Positions 1 to 6,628 of a stretch of 35,485 bases of DNA are shown piece by piece. Made by a program: the position numbers and the translations under genes. Numbering within the stretch: the first letter of the stretch is position 1; every line of letters starts with the position of its first letter. The notes beneath the pieces were generated by a model. The model was not told the origin of the DNA and searched no databases. It saw only the letters and a list, made by a program, of their open reading frames with translations. The DNA comes from an uncultured Lachnospiraceae bacterium (lineage in GTDB: Bacteria > Bacillota > Clostridia > Lachnospirales > Lachnospiraceae), in NCBI GenBank assembly GCA_910587895.1, contig CAJUOE010000004.1:1-35485 (forward strand). Direction: 5' to 3'.

Positions 1-265
1 AAAAAGGCCAGGCCCTGCAGATGTCGGGCTTTGCTGGATGTACGCCGCAGCCCTGGCCGGCCCTGAAAAATATGCAAAAGCCATCCGACCCGATTGTCAG
101 AACAAGCTTTCCCCGCGACATTTCGCAATATTTTTCCGCCATGCTTTTGACAGAAAGGCCAAGCCAGGCGGCAAGCCGCGAGGCGTCCTTCGGGCCCACC
201 ACTATTCCGCCCCTGCCTTCACAGCATTGACCGCATTTCCGGCATTCAAACACATCACGCCCCAT
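1..265 (-). CDS. YkgJ-type cysteine-cluster (zinc/iron-chelating) protein, 3' end outside window
   Basis: An 88-codon open frame on the minus strand starts at an ATG (263-265) and runs off the left edge. A GGAG ribosome binding site lies about 8 bases upstream. The N-terminus carries the packed cysteine motif CRKCGQCC (residues about 8-15). A second cluster lies further on (C..FF.....CGVHP.KP..CRAWPF). This CxxCxxCC ... CxxHxxxPxxCRxxP layout is the signature of the YkgJ/UPF0153 family, thought to bind a metal; its role is unknown. No stop is seen, so the protein is partial. It is transcribed divergently from the membrane protein gene at 437. Base and codon use (GCC, GGC, AAG-rich) and family are typical of Desulfovibrionaceae rather than of the clostridial genes to the right; that taxonomic reading is my inference. 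Confidence 0.72.
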   Translation of the reverse strand, partial: MGRDVFECRKCGQCCEGRGGIVVGPKDASRLAAWLGLSVKSMAEKYCEMSRGKLVLTIGSDGFCIFFRAGQGCGVHPAKPDICRAWPF

Positions 266-436
266 TGCAAAATTCTCCAGAATTTTCACTTGTCCCATAA
301 ACCCCGAGAGTGTAAAATTTTATTCTCCTAATGTAAAATGCGCAAGCAGGCAAATTTCCGCGCATTTGGTTTTGCCAGACATTACAGCCAAATATGCAAA
401 TACGATTGCGGCAAGCTTGCCAAACAGGACTGCTTT

Positions 437-840
437 ATGACTCTTCCCAAATTTGCGGCTGCAAAATTCACGGCAATTCTTGTGCCCCTGGCCTATCTGG
501 TGTTTTATACCCCCTATGGAATGGATACCACGGACTTTGGCTATTTTTACGCCTATCCCTGGAGAATACTTGAAGGCCAGATTCCCTATCGGGATTTTTT
601 CTATATCAAGCCTGCCCTGCCACTTTACTGGCATGCCTTCTGGCTCTGGCTGACGCCCGAAAAATGGCAGGTACTTGCGGGAAAGGCCGGTTTTGTCGTC
701 TCCATGCTCGCATCTTCCTGGCTTGGCGCCCTGACCCTGGGCAAAATGTTCAACTTGCGGCAAATCGGCCTGCCGCTCCCGCTTCTGGCAACCTGCGGCT
801 TTGTCTTTGGCGTGCACAGTTTCCCCCACATGCCCTGGCA
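437..840 (+). CDS. N-terminal fragment of a membrane glycosyltransferase-like (GT-C / family 39) protein
   Basis: About 135 codons remain. A hydrophobic segment (residues about 8-25) is followed by an acidic loop with DTTDFGYF and then R.LEG.IPYRDFFYIKP, and two further hydrophobic segments. A first membrane helix followed by an acidic D-containing loop and a PYRDF/KP motif is characteristic of ArnT/PMT-like GT-C enzymes, which use lipid-linked sugars. The ATG at 437 just precedes the first helix and has AGGA about 8 bases upstream. An in-frame ATG at 338 would add a 33-residue non-hydrophobic lead and seems less likely. The frame does not end naturally: near 840 the sequence switches to clostridial nrdD in another frame, and what follows in this frame is not homologous to a membrane protein. 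The enzyme family is fairly clear; substrate unknown. Confidence 0.6.
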
Positions 841-848
841 TACTGTGA
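836..848. other. Junction between unrelated DNA segments (probable assembly chimera)
   Basis: Left of this point the plus-strand reading is a membrane glycosyltransferase-like protein. Right of it, in a different frame, the reading is the interior of a class III ribonucleotide reductase. Both genes are cut internally, with no repeat, insertion sequence or attachment site visible at the seam. The last glycosyltransferase codons I trust end with PHMPWH (about 840); the first nrdD codons I trust are YCEGGFYGG (from 841). Confidence 0.7.
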
Positions 849-1545
849 GGGCGGATTTTATGGCGGCCACCTCGGCATCCATGACAAGATTAAGCCCCTG
901 CTTAAGACAGCGACGGCGTCGTTTGGAATTACGGCGTTCAATGAACTGCAGCAGCTCTACAATGGCAAGTCCCTGGTTGAGGACGGGCAGTTTGCCATTG
1001 AAGTGCTGGAGCATATCAATAAGAGAATTAACGAATACAAGGAAGCGGATGGAAACCTCTATGCCATCTATGCAACGCCGGCAGAGAACCTCTGCGGCCT
1101 GCAGGTGAAACAGTTCCGCAAGAAGTATGGGATTGTGGAAAATGTTTCGGACAGGGAGTATGTCAGCAATGGGTTCCACTGCCATGTGACGGAAGACATT
1201 ACGCCGATTCAGAAACAGGATCTGGAATACCGTTTCTGGGAACTGAGCAACGGCGGAAAAATTCAGTATGTGAAATATCCGATTGATTACAACAAAGACG
1301 CGGTAAAGACCCTCGTGCGCCGTGCGATGGAGATGGGATTTTATGAGGGCGTGAACCTCTCCCTTGCCTATTGTGACGACTGTGGGCATCAGGAACTGGA
1401 GATGGATGTATGTCCCAAATGTGGCAGCCGTAATCTCACGAAGATTGACCGGATGAACGGATACCTGTCTTATTCTAGGGTGAAGGGCGATACGCGCCTG
1501 AACGAGGCAAAGATGGCAGAAATAGCAGAACGCAGGAGTATGTGA
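841..1545 (+). CDS. nrdD: Anaerobic ribonucleoside-triphosphate reductase, C-terminal ~234 residues (5' part missing)
   Basis: This is the large subunit of the class III, oxygen-sensitive reductase that makes dNTPs from NTPs using formate and a glycyl radical. Visible marks are the GGFYGGHLGIHDK stretch at the start and the C-terminal zinc site (C..C of YCDDCGH and C..C of VCPKCGS). The glycyl-radical loop RMNGYLSYSR sits about 30 residues before the end. The family is about 700 residues, so roughly two thirds is missing, cut at the foreign junction near 840. The stop TGA (1543-1545) overlaps the ATG of nrdG by one base, the usual nrdD-nrdG operon arrangement. No start codon is expected in the window; any ATG upstream belongs to the unrelated left segment. 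Confidence 0.93.
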   Translation, partial: YCEGGFYGGHLGIHDKIKPLLKTATASFGITAFNELQQLYNGKSLVEDGQFAIEVLEHINKRINEYKEADGNLYAIYATPAENLCGLQVKQFRKKYGIVENVSDREYVSNGFHCHVTEDITPIQKQDLEYRFWELSNGGKIQYVKYPIDYNKDAVKTLVRRAMEMGFYEGVNLSLAYCDDCGHQELEMDVCPKCGSRNLTKIDRMNGYLSYSRVKGDTRLNEAKMAEIAERRSM

Positions 1546-2039
1546 TGATGAGGTACCATGATATTACAAAAGACGATATGCTGAATGGTGATGGACTCCG
1601 CACCGTATTATGGGTGTCTGGCTGTTCCCACTGTTGCAGGGATTGTCAAAACCCCGTCACCTGGGATCCGAACGGTGGGCTTCCCTTCGATGAAAAGGCA
1701 AAGCAGGAATTATTTGAGGAACTTTCCAAAGATTATATTTCCGGAATAACACTGAGCGGAGGCGACCCGCTGTATTATGGAAACCGTTCTGATATACTGA
1801 AACTGATAAAAGAAATCAGAGAATTATTTCCGACGAAGACAATCTGGCTGTATACCGGATTTGTCTGGGAGACAATTTCGGAACTGGAGCTTATGAAGTA
1901 TCTTGATGTGCTGGTGGATGGAGAATTCATTGCAGAACAGAAAGATACGCAGCTATACTGGCGCGGCAGCGCGAACCAGCGTGTCATTGATGTGCCGCAG
2001 TCCCTGGAACAGGGCAGCGTGGTATTGCACTGTGAGTAG
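1545..2039 (+). CDS. nrdG: Anaerobic ribonucleoside-triphosphate reductase activating protein (radical SAM)
   Basis: NrdG uses a 4Fe-4S cluster and S-adenosylmethionine to abstract a hydrogen from the conserved glycine of NrdD. With the start chosen at ATG 1545 the protein has 164 residues, normal for the family. The cluster motif CX3CX2C is at C27, C31, C34, preceded by NGDGLRTVLWVSGC. A SAM-binding SGGDP follows near residue 68. Start choice: AGGAG at 1534-1538 is 6 bases from ATG 1545 and 9 from ATG 1548; a GTG at 1542 is too close. The one-base overlap with nrdD implies translational coupling. A rho-independent terminator follows 40 bases after the stop. Confidence 0.95.
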   Translation: MMRYHDITKDDMLNGDGLRTVLWVSGCSHCCRDCQNPVTWDPNGGLPFDEKAKQELFEELSKDYISGITLSGGDPLYYGNRSDILKLIKEIRELFPTKTIWLYTGFVWETISELELMKYLDVLVDGEFIAEQKDTQLYWRGSANQRVIDVPQSLEQGSVVLHCE

Positions 2040-2080
2040 CAGTTTGTGGCGGGAGCGGAAACAGATACAAATACAAAAAG

Positions 2081-2111
2081 ACGGACGTGTCAAAGGATGC
2101 GTCCGTTTTTT
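2081..2111 (+). terminator. Rho-independent terminator after nrdG
   Basis: A 7-bp perfect stem (ACGGACG 2081-2087 with CGTCCGT 2100-2106) closes a 12-base loop and runs directly into six T (2106-2111). It ends the nrdDG transcript. Confidence 0.85.
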
Positions 2112-2137
2112 GCTGCTTAAAATTTAGCTTATTTTAC

Positions 2138-2166
2138 TTGACATTTCCTGCCATAGCGATTATAGT
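2138..2166 (+). promoter_or_regulatory. Sigma-A promoter for the TrmB-lysA unit
   Basis: A consensus -35 TTGACA (2138-2143), a 17-base spacer and -10 TATAGT (2161-2166). Transcription should start near 2173, about 32 bases before the regulator's ATG. Confidence 0.85.
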
Positions 2167-2188
2167 ATTCCTGAAAGATAACACTATA
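2161..2188. repeat. Inverted repeat overlapping the -10 box, possible operator
   Basis: TATAGT (2161-2166) is repeated inverted as ACTATA (2183-2188), 16 bases apart, so one arm is the -10 hexamer and the other lies just past the start site. This is where an autoregulator would block polymerase. The arms are short and AT-rich, so chance is possible. Confidence 0.35.
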
Positions 2189-2204
2189 GAAAGCGTGTGT
2201 AGGC

Positions 2205-2942
2205 ATGGAACAAAAAAATTTAGCGGAGTATTTAGTTCCGTTTGGACTGACCGGGCAGGAGGCGTCTGTCTATCTGGAGCTGGTTCGCTCGGGGACGAGC
2301 AATGGCTATGAGCTGGCAAAGAATACGGGCATTTCCCGCTCCAATGTATATAAAGCGCTGGAAGGGCTGGCGGACAAGGGGGCGGCATATGTCAGCGAAG
2401 GAGCCTCGCGGAAGTATACGGCAGTTGAGGTCGGGGAATTCTGCCAGAACAGGATTAACAGCCTGATACGCAGGCGGGAATTTCTGGTGGCGCATATGCC
2501 GAAGGAAAGAGAAGAATCTGAGGGATATATCACAATATCCGGGGATGAGCACATCGCGGATAAAATTCGCAATATGCTTGTGAAAGCGGGAAAAAGAGTG
2601 TATTTGTCGATGTCTGCGCCGTTGCTGCTGCAGTTTCAGCAAGAACTGCAGGCGTTGGTGAAGAAAAATATCAAGGTGGTGGTGCTGACATCGTTTCCCA
2701 AAAGTATGGGGGACAGGCCACCGTTCCTTTCCGGGAAGGAAAAGGGGATAAAAGTCTACATCAGTTCCGATAAGAAGAATCAGGTTGGCATCATTGCAGA
2801 TTCGAGATACGTACTCAGCGGGGAGCTGGGGAAAGGCAGGGACAGCGCCTGCCTGTATTCCGGGCAGAGCAATTTTGTGCAGGTGTTTAAGGAGTCCATG
2901 AAAAATGAAATCCGCCTGTTGGAACTGGAAGGAAAAAAATGA
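2205..2942 (+). CDS. TrmB-family transcriptional regulator
   Basis: The protein has 245 residues. The first ~75 form a winged helix-turn-helix of TrmB/MarR type (LTGQEASVYLELV...GISRSNVYKALEGL), with a recognition helix around residues 45-60. Residues ~110-240 fit the PLD-like/TrmB sensor domain, which in known members binds sugars or other small ligands. There is no membrane segment, so it should act in the cytoplasm. The ATG at 2205 has only a weak AGG close by, so translation may be low. The gene lies 32 bases downstream of a near-consensus promoter and 21 bases before lysA. This suggests it controls its own operon; a lysine or diaminopimelate-related signal is only a guess from context. 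Confidence 0.82.
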   Translation: MEQKNLAEYLVPFGLTGQEASVYLELVRSGTSNGYELAKNTGISRSNVYKALEGLADKGAAYVSEGASRKYTAVEVGEFCQNRINSLIRRREFLVAHMPKEREESEGYITISGDEHIADKIRNMLVKAGKRVYLSMSAPLLLQFQQELQALVKKNIKVVVLTSFPKSMGDRPPFLSGKEKGIKVYISSDKKNQVGIIADSRYVLSGELGKGRDSACLYSGQSNFVQVFKESMKNEIRLLELEGKK

Positions 2943-2963
2943 CAGACAAAAAGGAGCAGAAAG

Positions 2964-4238
2964 ATGAAGAAAGAACCATTTGTAACAAACGAACAGTTAA
3001 AAGAGATTGTAAAAGAATATCCCACGCCGTTCCATCTCTATGATGAAAAGGGCATCCGTGAAAATGCGCTGGCCTTGAAGGAGGCATTTTCCTGGAACCC
3101 GGGTTTCAAAGAATATTTTGCCGTCAAGGCGACACCGAATCCCTTTTTGATCAATATTTTGAAGGAGTGCGGGTGTGGGTGCGACTGTTCCTCTCTGACA
3201 GAGCTTATGCTTGCCGACGCTTTGCATTTTGACGGAGCAGATATCATGTTTTCCTCAAACACCACGCCGGCGGAAGAGTTTCAGCTTGCCGATGAGATTG
3301 GCGCGATTATCAACCTCGATGATTTTACGCATATAGACTTTCTGGAAAAAACGATTGGCCATATTCCGGAGACGATAAGCTGTCGTTATAATCCCGGAGG
3401 TTTGTTCAAGATCAGCAACAGCATCATGGACAATCCCGGGGATGCGAAATATGGATTTACGACAAAGCAGCTGTTTGAAGGATTTAAGGTTTTAAAGGAA
3501 AAGGGAGCGAAATATTTCGGAATCCACGCTTTCCTGGCGAGCAACACGGTGACGAACGACTATTACCCGACGCTTGCAAGGACCCTGTTCGAGGTGGCCG
3601 TGAAATTAAAGGAGGAGACGGGAGCGGATATTCGTTTTATCAATCTGTCCGGCGGAATTGGAATTCCCTATTATCCGGATCAGGAGCCGAACGACATTCG
3701 CGTGATTGGCGAGGGCGTCCGCAAAGTCTATGAGGAGGTGCTGGTTCCGGCAGGCATGGGTGATGTGGCGATTTATACAGAGCTGGGGCGTTACATGATG
3801 GGGCCGTATGGCTGTCTGGTGACAACGGCTATTCATGAAAAACATACCCACAAGGAATACATTGGCTGTGACGCTTGTGCTGTAAATCTGATGCGTCCCG
3901 CCATGTATGGCGCTTACCACCATATTACCGTTATGGGCAAAGATAACAGCGTATGCGACCATAAATACGATATTACCGGCTCGCTCTGTGAGAATAATGA
4001 TAAATTTGCAATTGACCGGATGCTGCCGCAGATTGATATTGGAGACCTGCTTGTCATTCACGATACCGGGGCGCACGGATTTTCCATGGGCTATAATTAT
4101 AACGGAAAACTGAAATCAGCAGAGATACTCCTGAAAGAAGACGGAAGTACGCAGTTAATCCGCCGCGCGGAGACGCCGAAAGATTATTTTGCAACGTTTG
4201 ACTGTTTTGACATTCTTAAAGATATGAAGGATAGATAA
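2964..4238 (+). CDS. lysA: Diaminopimelate decarboxylase (fold-type III PLP decarboxylase)
   Basis: Catalyses meso-diaminopimelate to L-lysine plus CO2, the last step of lysine synthesis. The protein has 424 residues. The PLP lysine is K55 in EYFAVKATPNP. The phosphate-binding glycine region is SGGIGIPYYP. An ELGRY motif takes the place of the commoner EPGR, and the C-terminal domain has the catalytic cysteine segment SLCENND and GFSMGYNYNG. AGGAG about 10 bases upstream of ATG 2964 supports the start. The gene is 21 bases after the TrmB-type gene and probably co-transcribed. No lysine riboswitch is visible upstream, so control may be through the regulator. A carboxynorspermidine or other diamino-acid decarboxylase is a less likely alternative. 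Confidence 0.85.
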   Translation: MKKEPFVTNEQLKEIVKEYPTPFHLYDEKGIRENALALKEAFSWNPGFKEYFAVKATPNPFLINILKECGCGCDCSSLTELMLADALHFDGADIMFSSNTTPAEEFQLADEIGAIINLDDFTHIDFLEKTIGHIPETISCRYNPGGLFKISNSIMDNPGDAKYGFTTKQLFEGFKVLKEKGAKYFGIHAFLASNTVTNDYYPTLARTLFEVAVKLKEETGADIRFINLSGGIGIPYYPDQEPNDIRVIGEGVRKVYEEVLVPAGMGDVAIYTELGRYMMGPYGCLVTTAIHEKHTHKEYIGCDACAVNLMRPAMYGAYHHITVMGKDNSVCDHKYDITGSLCENNDKFAIDRMLPQIDIGDLLVIHDTGAHGFSMGYNYNGKLKSAEILLKEDGSTQLIRRAETPKDYFATFDCFDILKDMKDR

Positions 4239-4260
4239 CGAAAGATAAGGACAAAATATC

Positions 4261-4289
4261 TTGAATCTTCCAGATATTAGTGTTAGAAT
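4261..4289 (+). promoter_or_regulatory. Probable sigma-A promoter for the secreted Ig-like protein
   Basis: TTGAAT (4261-4266), a 17-base spacer and TAGAAT (4284-4289) match five and five of six consensus positions. It leaves an untranslated leader of about 95 bases. Confidence 0.6.
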
Positions 4290-4323
4290 TCAGATAACAG
4301 TATTTCCGGTTTGATTCTGAATT
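4287..4323. repeat. Inverted repeat at the promoter/leader of the secreted protein gene
   Basis: AATTCAGA (4287-4294) and TCTGAATT (4316-4323) form an 8-bp perfect inverted repeat with a 21-base loop, followed by TTT. It could be an operator overlapping the start site, a leader hairpin, or a weak terminator for lysA. The sequence does not decide. Confidence 0.4.
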
Positions 4324-4388
4324 TTTGCTAAAACTTCGAGATCAGTTCCAGTGAGAACAGGAGAAATCGGGAAGGAAGGGGGTTCTGC

Positions 4389-5810
4389 ATGAATCTGAAG
4401 AATTTATCTATGAAAAAATCGGTGTTGGCCCTGCTGGCGCTGGTTCTGCTTTTGTCCGCCACGGTTTTATCGGCGACGACAGCACACGCCGCGGATGGAT
4501 GGCCGCAGTCTGCAGTGGAGATGCGTCTCGGAACAGAGGTTATCGACAGCATGAAGGAGACGGACTACCATGGCGCGATTGAGGGCGTAGGGGGAAATAA
4601 TCTGTACTATTGGAAAGTATATGAATTCTCCATGGAGGAGGACGGTTTGCTGGACATCTATCTGGAATCGGAAGATGCCTCCTATCTTAGTACCGCCGCT
4701 GAGTATGACGGATTTGCCATTTTTGACGGGGAAGAGCCGGATAATCTGGTCTGGCGTTCCTGTAAGAAGAATTACAGGATGCAGAAGAAGTACAGTTCCG
4801 CGCAGGAAATGTATTATGGCTCGGTCAAGGTTTCGCTGAAAGAAGGGGACTACTATTTTGCCATCCGCCAGCAAAAGGCAGGCGGCGGCCTGTATTACCT
4901 CACTCTCAGCTATGAGAAACCGGTTGTCAATGTGACTTCCGTTTCGTTGAGCCGCAAGAAGACTACCATAAAGGACGATGGCAAACGGACGCTGAAAGCC
5001 ACAATTTTGCCGAGCAATGCCACGAATCAGGCAATTGAGTGGAGTTCATCGGAACCATCCGTTGCCACGGTAAGCACAAGAGGCGTGGTACAGGGCGTTG
5101 CGCCCGGAACGACCACGATTACCGCAACCTCCGAGGATGGTGAAATCTCGGCGGAGTGTGAAGTGACGGTGACCTGCAATCATAAATACCGGACGACGAT
5201 CACGCCTGCCAGCGCGAAGAAGGACGGGCGCAAACAGGTAAAATGCTCCAAGTGCAAGGATAAGACTACAACGAAAATTTATGCGGCTGGGGATATCAGC
5301 CTGTCGAAAACGTCTTATGTCCGCGATGGAAAGAAACATAAACCTTCTGTCGTTGTGAGGGACAGCAATGGAAAGAAACTGAAAGCCAGCAAGAGTTATA
5401 CGGTAACATATCCCAAGGGTACGGAAAATGTAGGGCGGTATACGGTAGTCATCAAGTTCAAGGGAAATTATACCGGAACCGTGAAGAAATCGTTTACAGT
5501 AGTTCCAAAGGCTACCTCCATAAAGCAGGTAAAGCCGAAGAAGCAAGGTTTTGCACTGACATGGAAGAAACAGAAAGTGCAGAGCACCGGTTATGAGATT
5601 GCATATTCCACGGACAGCAATTTTTCCAAAACGAGTACGGTGAAAGTGCTGGTAGATAAAAACACGAAAGTCTCAGGAAAGGTGTCCAAACTGGAAAAAG
5701 GAAAGATATACTACGTGAAAATTCGTGTGTACACGAATACCGTTGTCAATGGAAAGACGAAGGCTTTGTATTCCGACTGGTCGGATATAAAGGCTGTCGT
5801 TACCCTGTAA
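4389..5810 (+). CDS. Secreted protein with bacterial Ig-like (BIG2) and fibronectin III-like domains
   Basis: The protein has 473 residues. A signal peptide (K-rich start, hydrophobic ~11-28, cleavage near AHA-AD, residue ~35) exports it. Residues ~40-180 form a beta-rich region of unknown type, rich in Y and acidic residues. Residues ~183-263 are a BIG2 domain (VTSVSLS...TTIKDDGKRTLKATILPSN... SVATVS...G...TTITATS). Then comes a short C-H..C..C stretch (residues ~265-290) seen in Lachnospiraceae surface proteins, a beta-domain, and a C-terminal fibronectin III-like domain (~380-473). There is no LPXTG or S-layer anchor, so it is released or bound non-covalently. AAGGGGG 6 bases before ATG 4389 supports the start; a second ATG at 4410 (residue 8) is possible. 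It has its own promoter and terminator and is monocistronic. Adhesion or cell-surface function is inferred only. Confidence 0.8.
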   Translation: MNLKNLSMKKSVLALLALVLLLSATVLSATTAHAADGWPQSAVEMRLGTEVIDSMKETDYHGAIEGVGGNNLYYWKVYEFSMEEDGLLDIYLESEDASYLSTAAEYDGFAIFDGEEPDNLVWRSCKKNYRMQKKYSSAQEMYYGSVKVSLKEGDYYFAIRQQKAGGGLYYLTLSYEKPVVNVTSVSLSRKKTTIKDDGKRTLKATILPSNATNQAIEWSSSEPSVATVSTRGVVQGVAPGTTTITATSEDGEISAECEVTVTCNHKYRTTITPASAKKDGRKQVKCSKCKDKTTTKIYAAGDISLSKTSYVRDGKKHKPSVVVRDSNGKKLKASKSYTVTYPKGTENVGRYTVVIKFKGNYTGTVKKSFTVVPKATSIKQVKPKKQGFALTWKKQKVQSTGYEIAYSTDSNFSKTSTVKVLVDKNTKVSGKVSKLEKGKIYYVKIRVYTNTVVNGKTKALYSDWSDIKAVVTL

Positions 5811-5818
5811 AGAAAAGA

Positions 5819-5858
5819 AACTGTCGTTTTACGAATCACAGTGAAACGGCAGTTTTTT
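5819..5858 (+). terminator. Rho-independent terminator after the secreted protein gene
   Basis: AACTGTCGTTT (5819-5829) pairs with AAACGGCAGTT (5844-5854, one G-T), and six T follow the GC part (5853-5858). It begins 9 bases after the stop codon. Confidence 0.85.
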
Positions 5859-5875
5859 CTTATGGGAAGACACTT

Positions 5876-5891
5876 TCACGCTTTAGCGTGA
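5876..5891. repeat. Small perfect hairpin, function unknown
   Basis: TCACGC-TTTA-GCGTGA forms a 6-bp stem with a tetraloop between two terminators facing each other. No T-tract follows on either strand, so it is not an obvious terminator. Confidence 0.4.
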
Positions 5892-5914
5892 CAAGGTCCT
5901 TCCTGTTTAAGATG

Positions 5915-5950
5915 AAAAAACGCGAAACCAAACTTCTTATGGTTTCGCGT
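5915..5950 (-). terminator. Rho-independent terminator of tRNA-Leu
   Basis: Read on the minus strand, a 10-bp perfect stem (ACGCGAAACC / GGTTTCGCGT, plus-strand arms 5920-5929 and 5941-5950) with an 11-base loop is followed by six T. It starts 8 bases after the tRNA 3' end. Confidence 0.88.
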
Positions 5951-5957
5951 TATATAC

Positions 5958-6041
5958 TGCCGGTGATGGGACTTGAACCCATACGTTGTTGCCAACAACA
6001 GATTTTGAGTCTGCCTCGTCTGCCAATTCCGACACACCGGC
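5958..6041 (-). tRNA. tRNA-Leu (anticodon CAA)
   Basis: The minus strand folds as an 84-base class II tRNA. The acceptor stem is GCCGGTG / CACCGGC with discriminator A. The anticodon loop CTCAAAA gives anticodon CAA, decoding UUG. A long variable arm (GTTGTTGGCAACAAC) is typical of tRNA-Leu, and the T-arm contains GGGTTCAAGTCCC. No CCA is encoded; GTATA follows. It is a single-tRNA transcript with its own promoter (6073-6101) and terminator (5915-5950). Confidence 0.97.
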
Positions 6042-6072
6042 ATATATTGGCTCAATGACTCGAACAAAATGT

Positions 6073-6101
6073 ATTCTAGCATATGGAGGAAAAAAAAGCA
6101 A
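6073..6101 (-). promoter_or_regulatory. Promoter of tRNA-Leu
   Basis: On the minus strand TTGCTT (plus 6096-6101), a 17-base spacer and TAGAAT (plus 6073-6078). The start site should be near 6066, about 25 bases before the tRNA 5' end. Confidence 0.75.
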
Positions 6102-6120
6102 GTGTTTTTCCCGATGTTTT

Positions 6121-6149
6121 TTGACAAATTTAATGCAGACAGTTATACT
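6121..6149 (+). promoter_or_regulatory. Sigma-A promoter for ridA-aminopeptidase
   Basis: Consensus TTGACA (6121-6126), 17-base spacer, TATACT (6144-6149). It is back to back with the tRNA promoter, so a 77-base region drives transcription both ways. Confidence 0.88.
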
Positions 6150-6216
6150 ATAAATGTTGTTGTTACATAATTGCAATCGTAAATGGAATAAAGCAAAGAG
6201 AAAAGAGGAAGGAAAA

Positions 6217-6597
6217 ATGAAAAAGACAATCAATGCACCCAAAGCGCCGACAGCGGTAGGCCCCTATGTACATGCGGTGGAGGCAAACGGACTGATATTT
6301 ACCTCCGGTCAGTTAGGATTGATACCGGAGAGCGGGAGCCTGCCGGAAGGCGTGGAGGCACAGACACACCAGAGCCTTAAAAATCTTGCCACAGTTCTTG
6401 AGGCTGCGGGCAGCGATCTTGGACATGTGGTGAAGACTACTGTATTTTTGGATGATATCAATGATTTCGGAAAAGTGAACGACGTCTATGCCCAGTATTT
6501 TAAGGGGGAAAGCCCGGCGCGCTCCTGCGTGCAGGCAGCAAAGCTTCCGAAGGGCGGACTGGTAGAGATTGAAGTAATTGCAGTGAAAAAAGACTGA
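6217..6597 (+). CDS. ridA: RidA family enamine/imine deaminase
   Basis: The protein has 126 residues, the family's usual size. RidA (YjgF/YER057c/UK114) hydrolyses reactive 2-aminoacrylate and related imines released by PLP enzymes, protecting other PLP enzymes in the cytoplasm. Family marks are APTAVGPYVHAVEANG near the N-terminus, the FTSGQLGL stretch, and ARSCVQAAKLPKGGLVEIEVIA with the substrate-binding arginine (S-P-A-R-S) and the E before the C-terminus. GAGGAAGG about 6 bases before ATG 6217 fixes the start; an upstream in-frame ATG at 6154 lies almost on the predicted transcription start and is rejected. It is the first gene after a strong promoter, 31 bases before the aminopeptidase gene, and the two probably form an operon. 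Confidence 0.93.
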   Translation: MKKTINAPKAPTAVGPYVHAVEANGLIFTSGQLGLIPESGSLPEGVEAQTHQSLKNLATVLEAAGSDLGHVVKTTVFLDDINDFGKVNDVYAQYFKGESPARSCVQAAKLPKGGLVEIEVIAVKKD

Positions 6598-6628
6598 GCC
6601 GAATTCTGGCGGAGTAAAAGAGGAGTGT

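Noticed and set aside
338..1108. One 256-codon plus-strand frame spanning the junction
   Set aside because: After ~840 the frame reads low-quality Arg/Ser-rich sequence while true nrdD runs in another frame; only the first part is a protein.
625..1389. 254-codon minus-strand frame
   Set aside because: Exactly antisense to nrdD and across the junction; no family features, a shadow of the real gene.
2112..2204. Lysine riboswitch upstream of the regulator-lysA unit
   Set aside because: The transcribed leader is only ~32 bases, far too short for the L-box fold.
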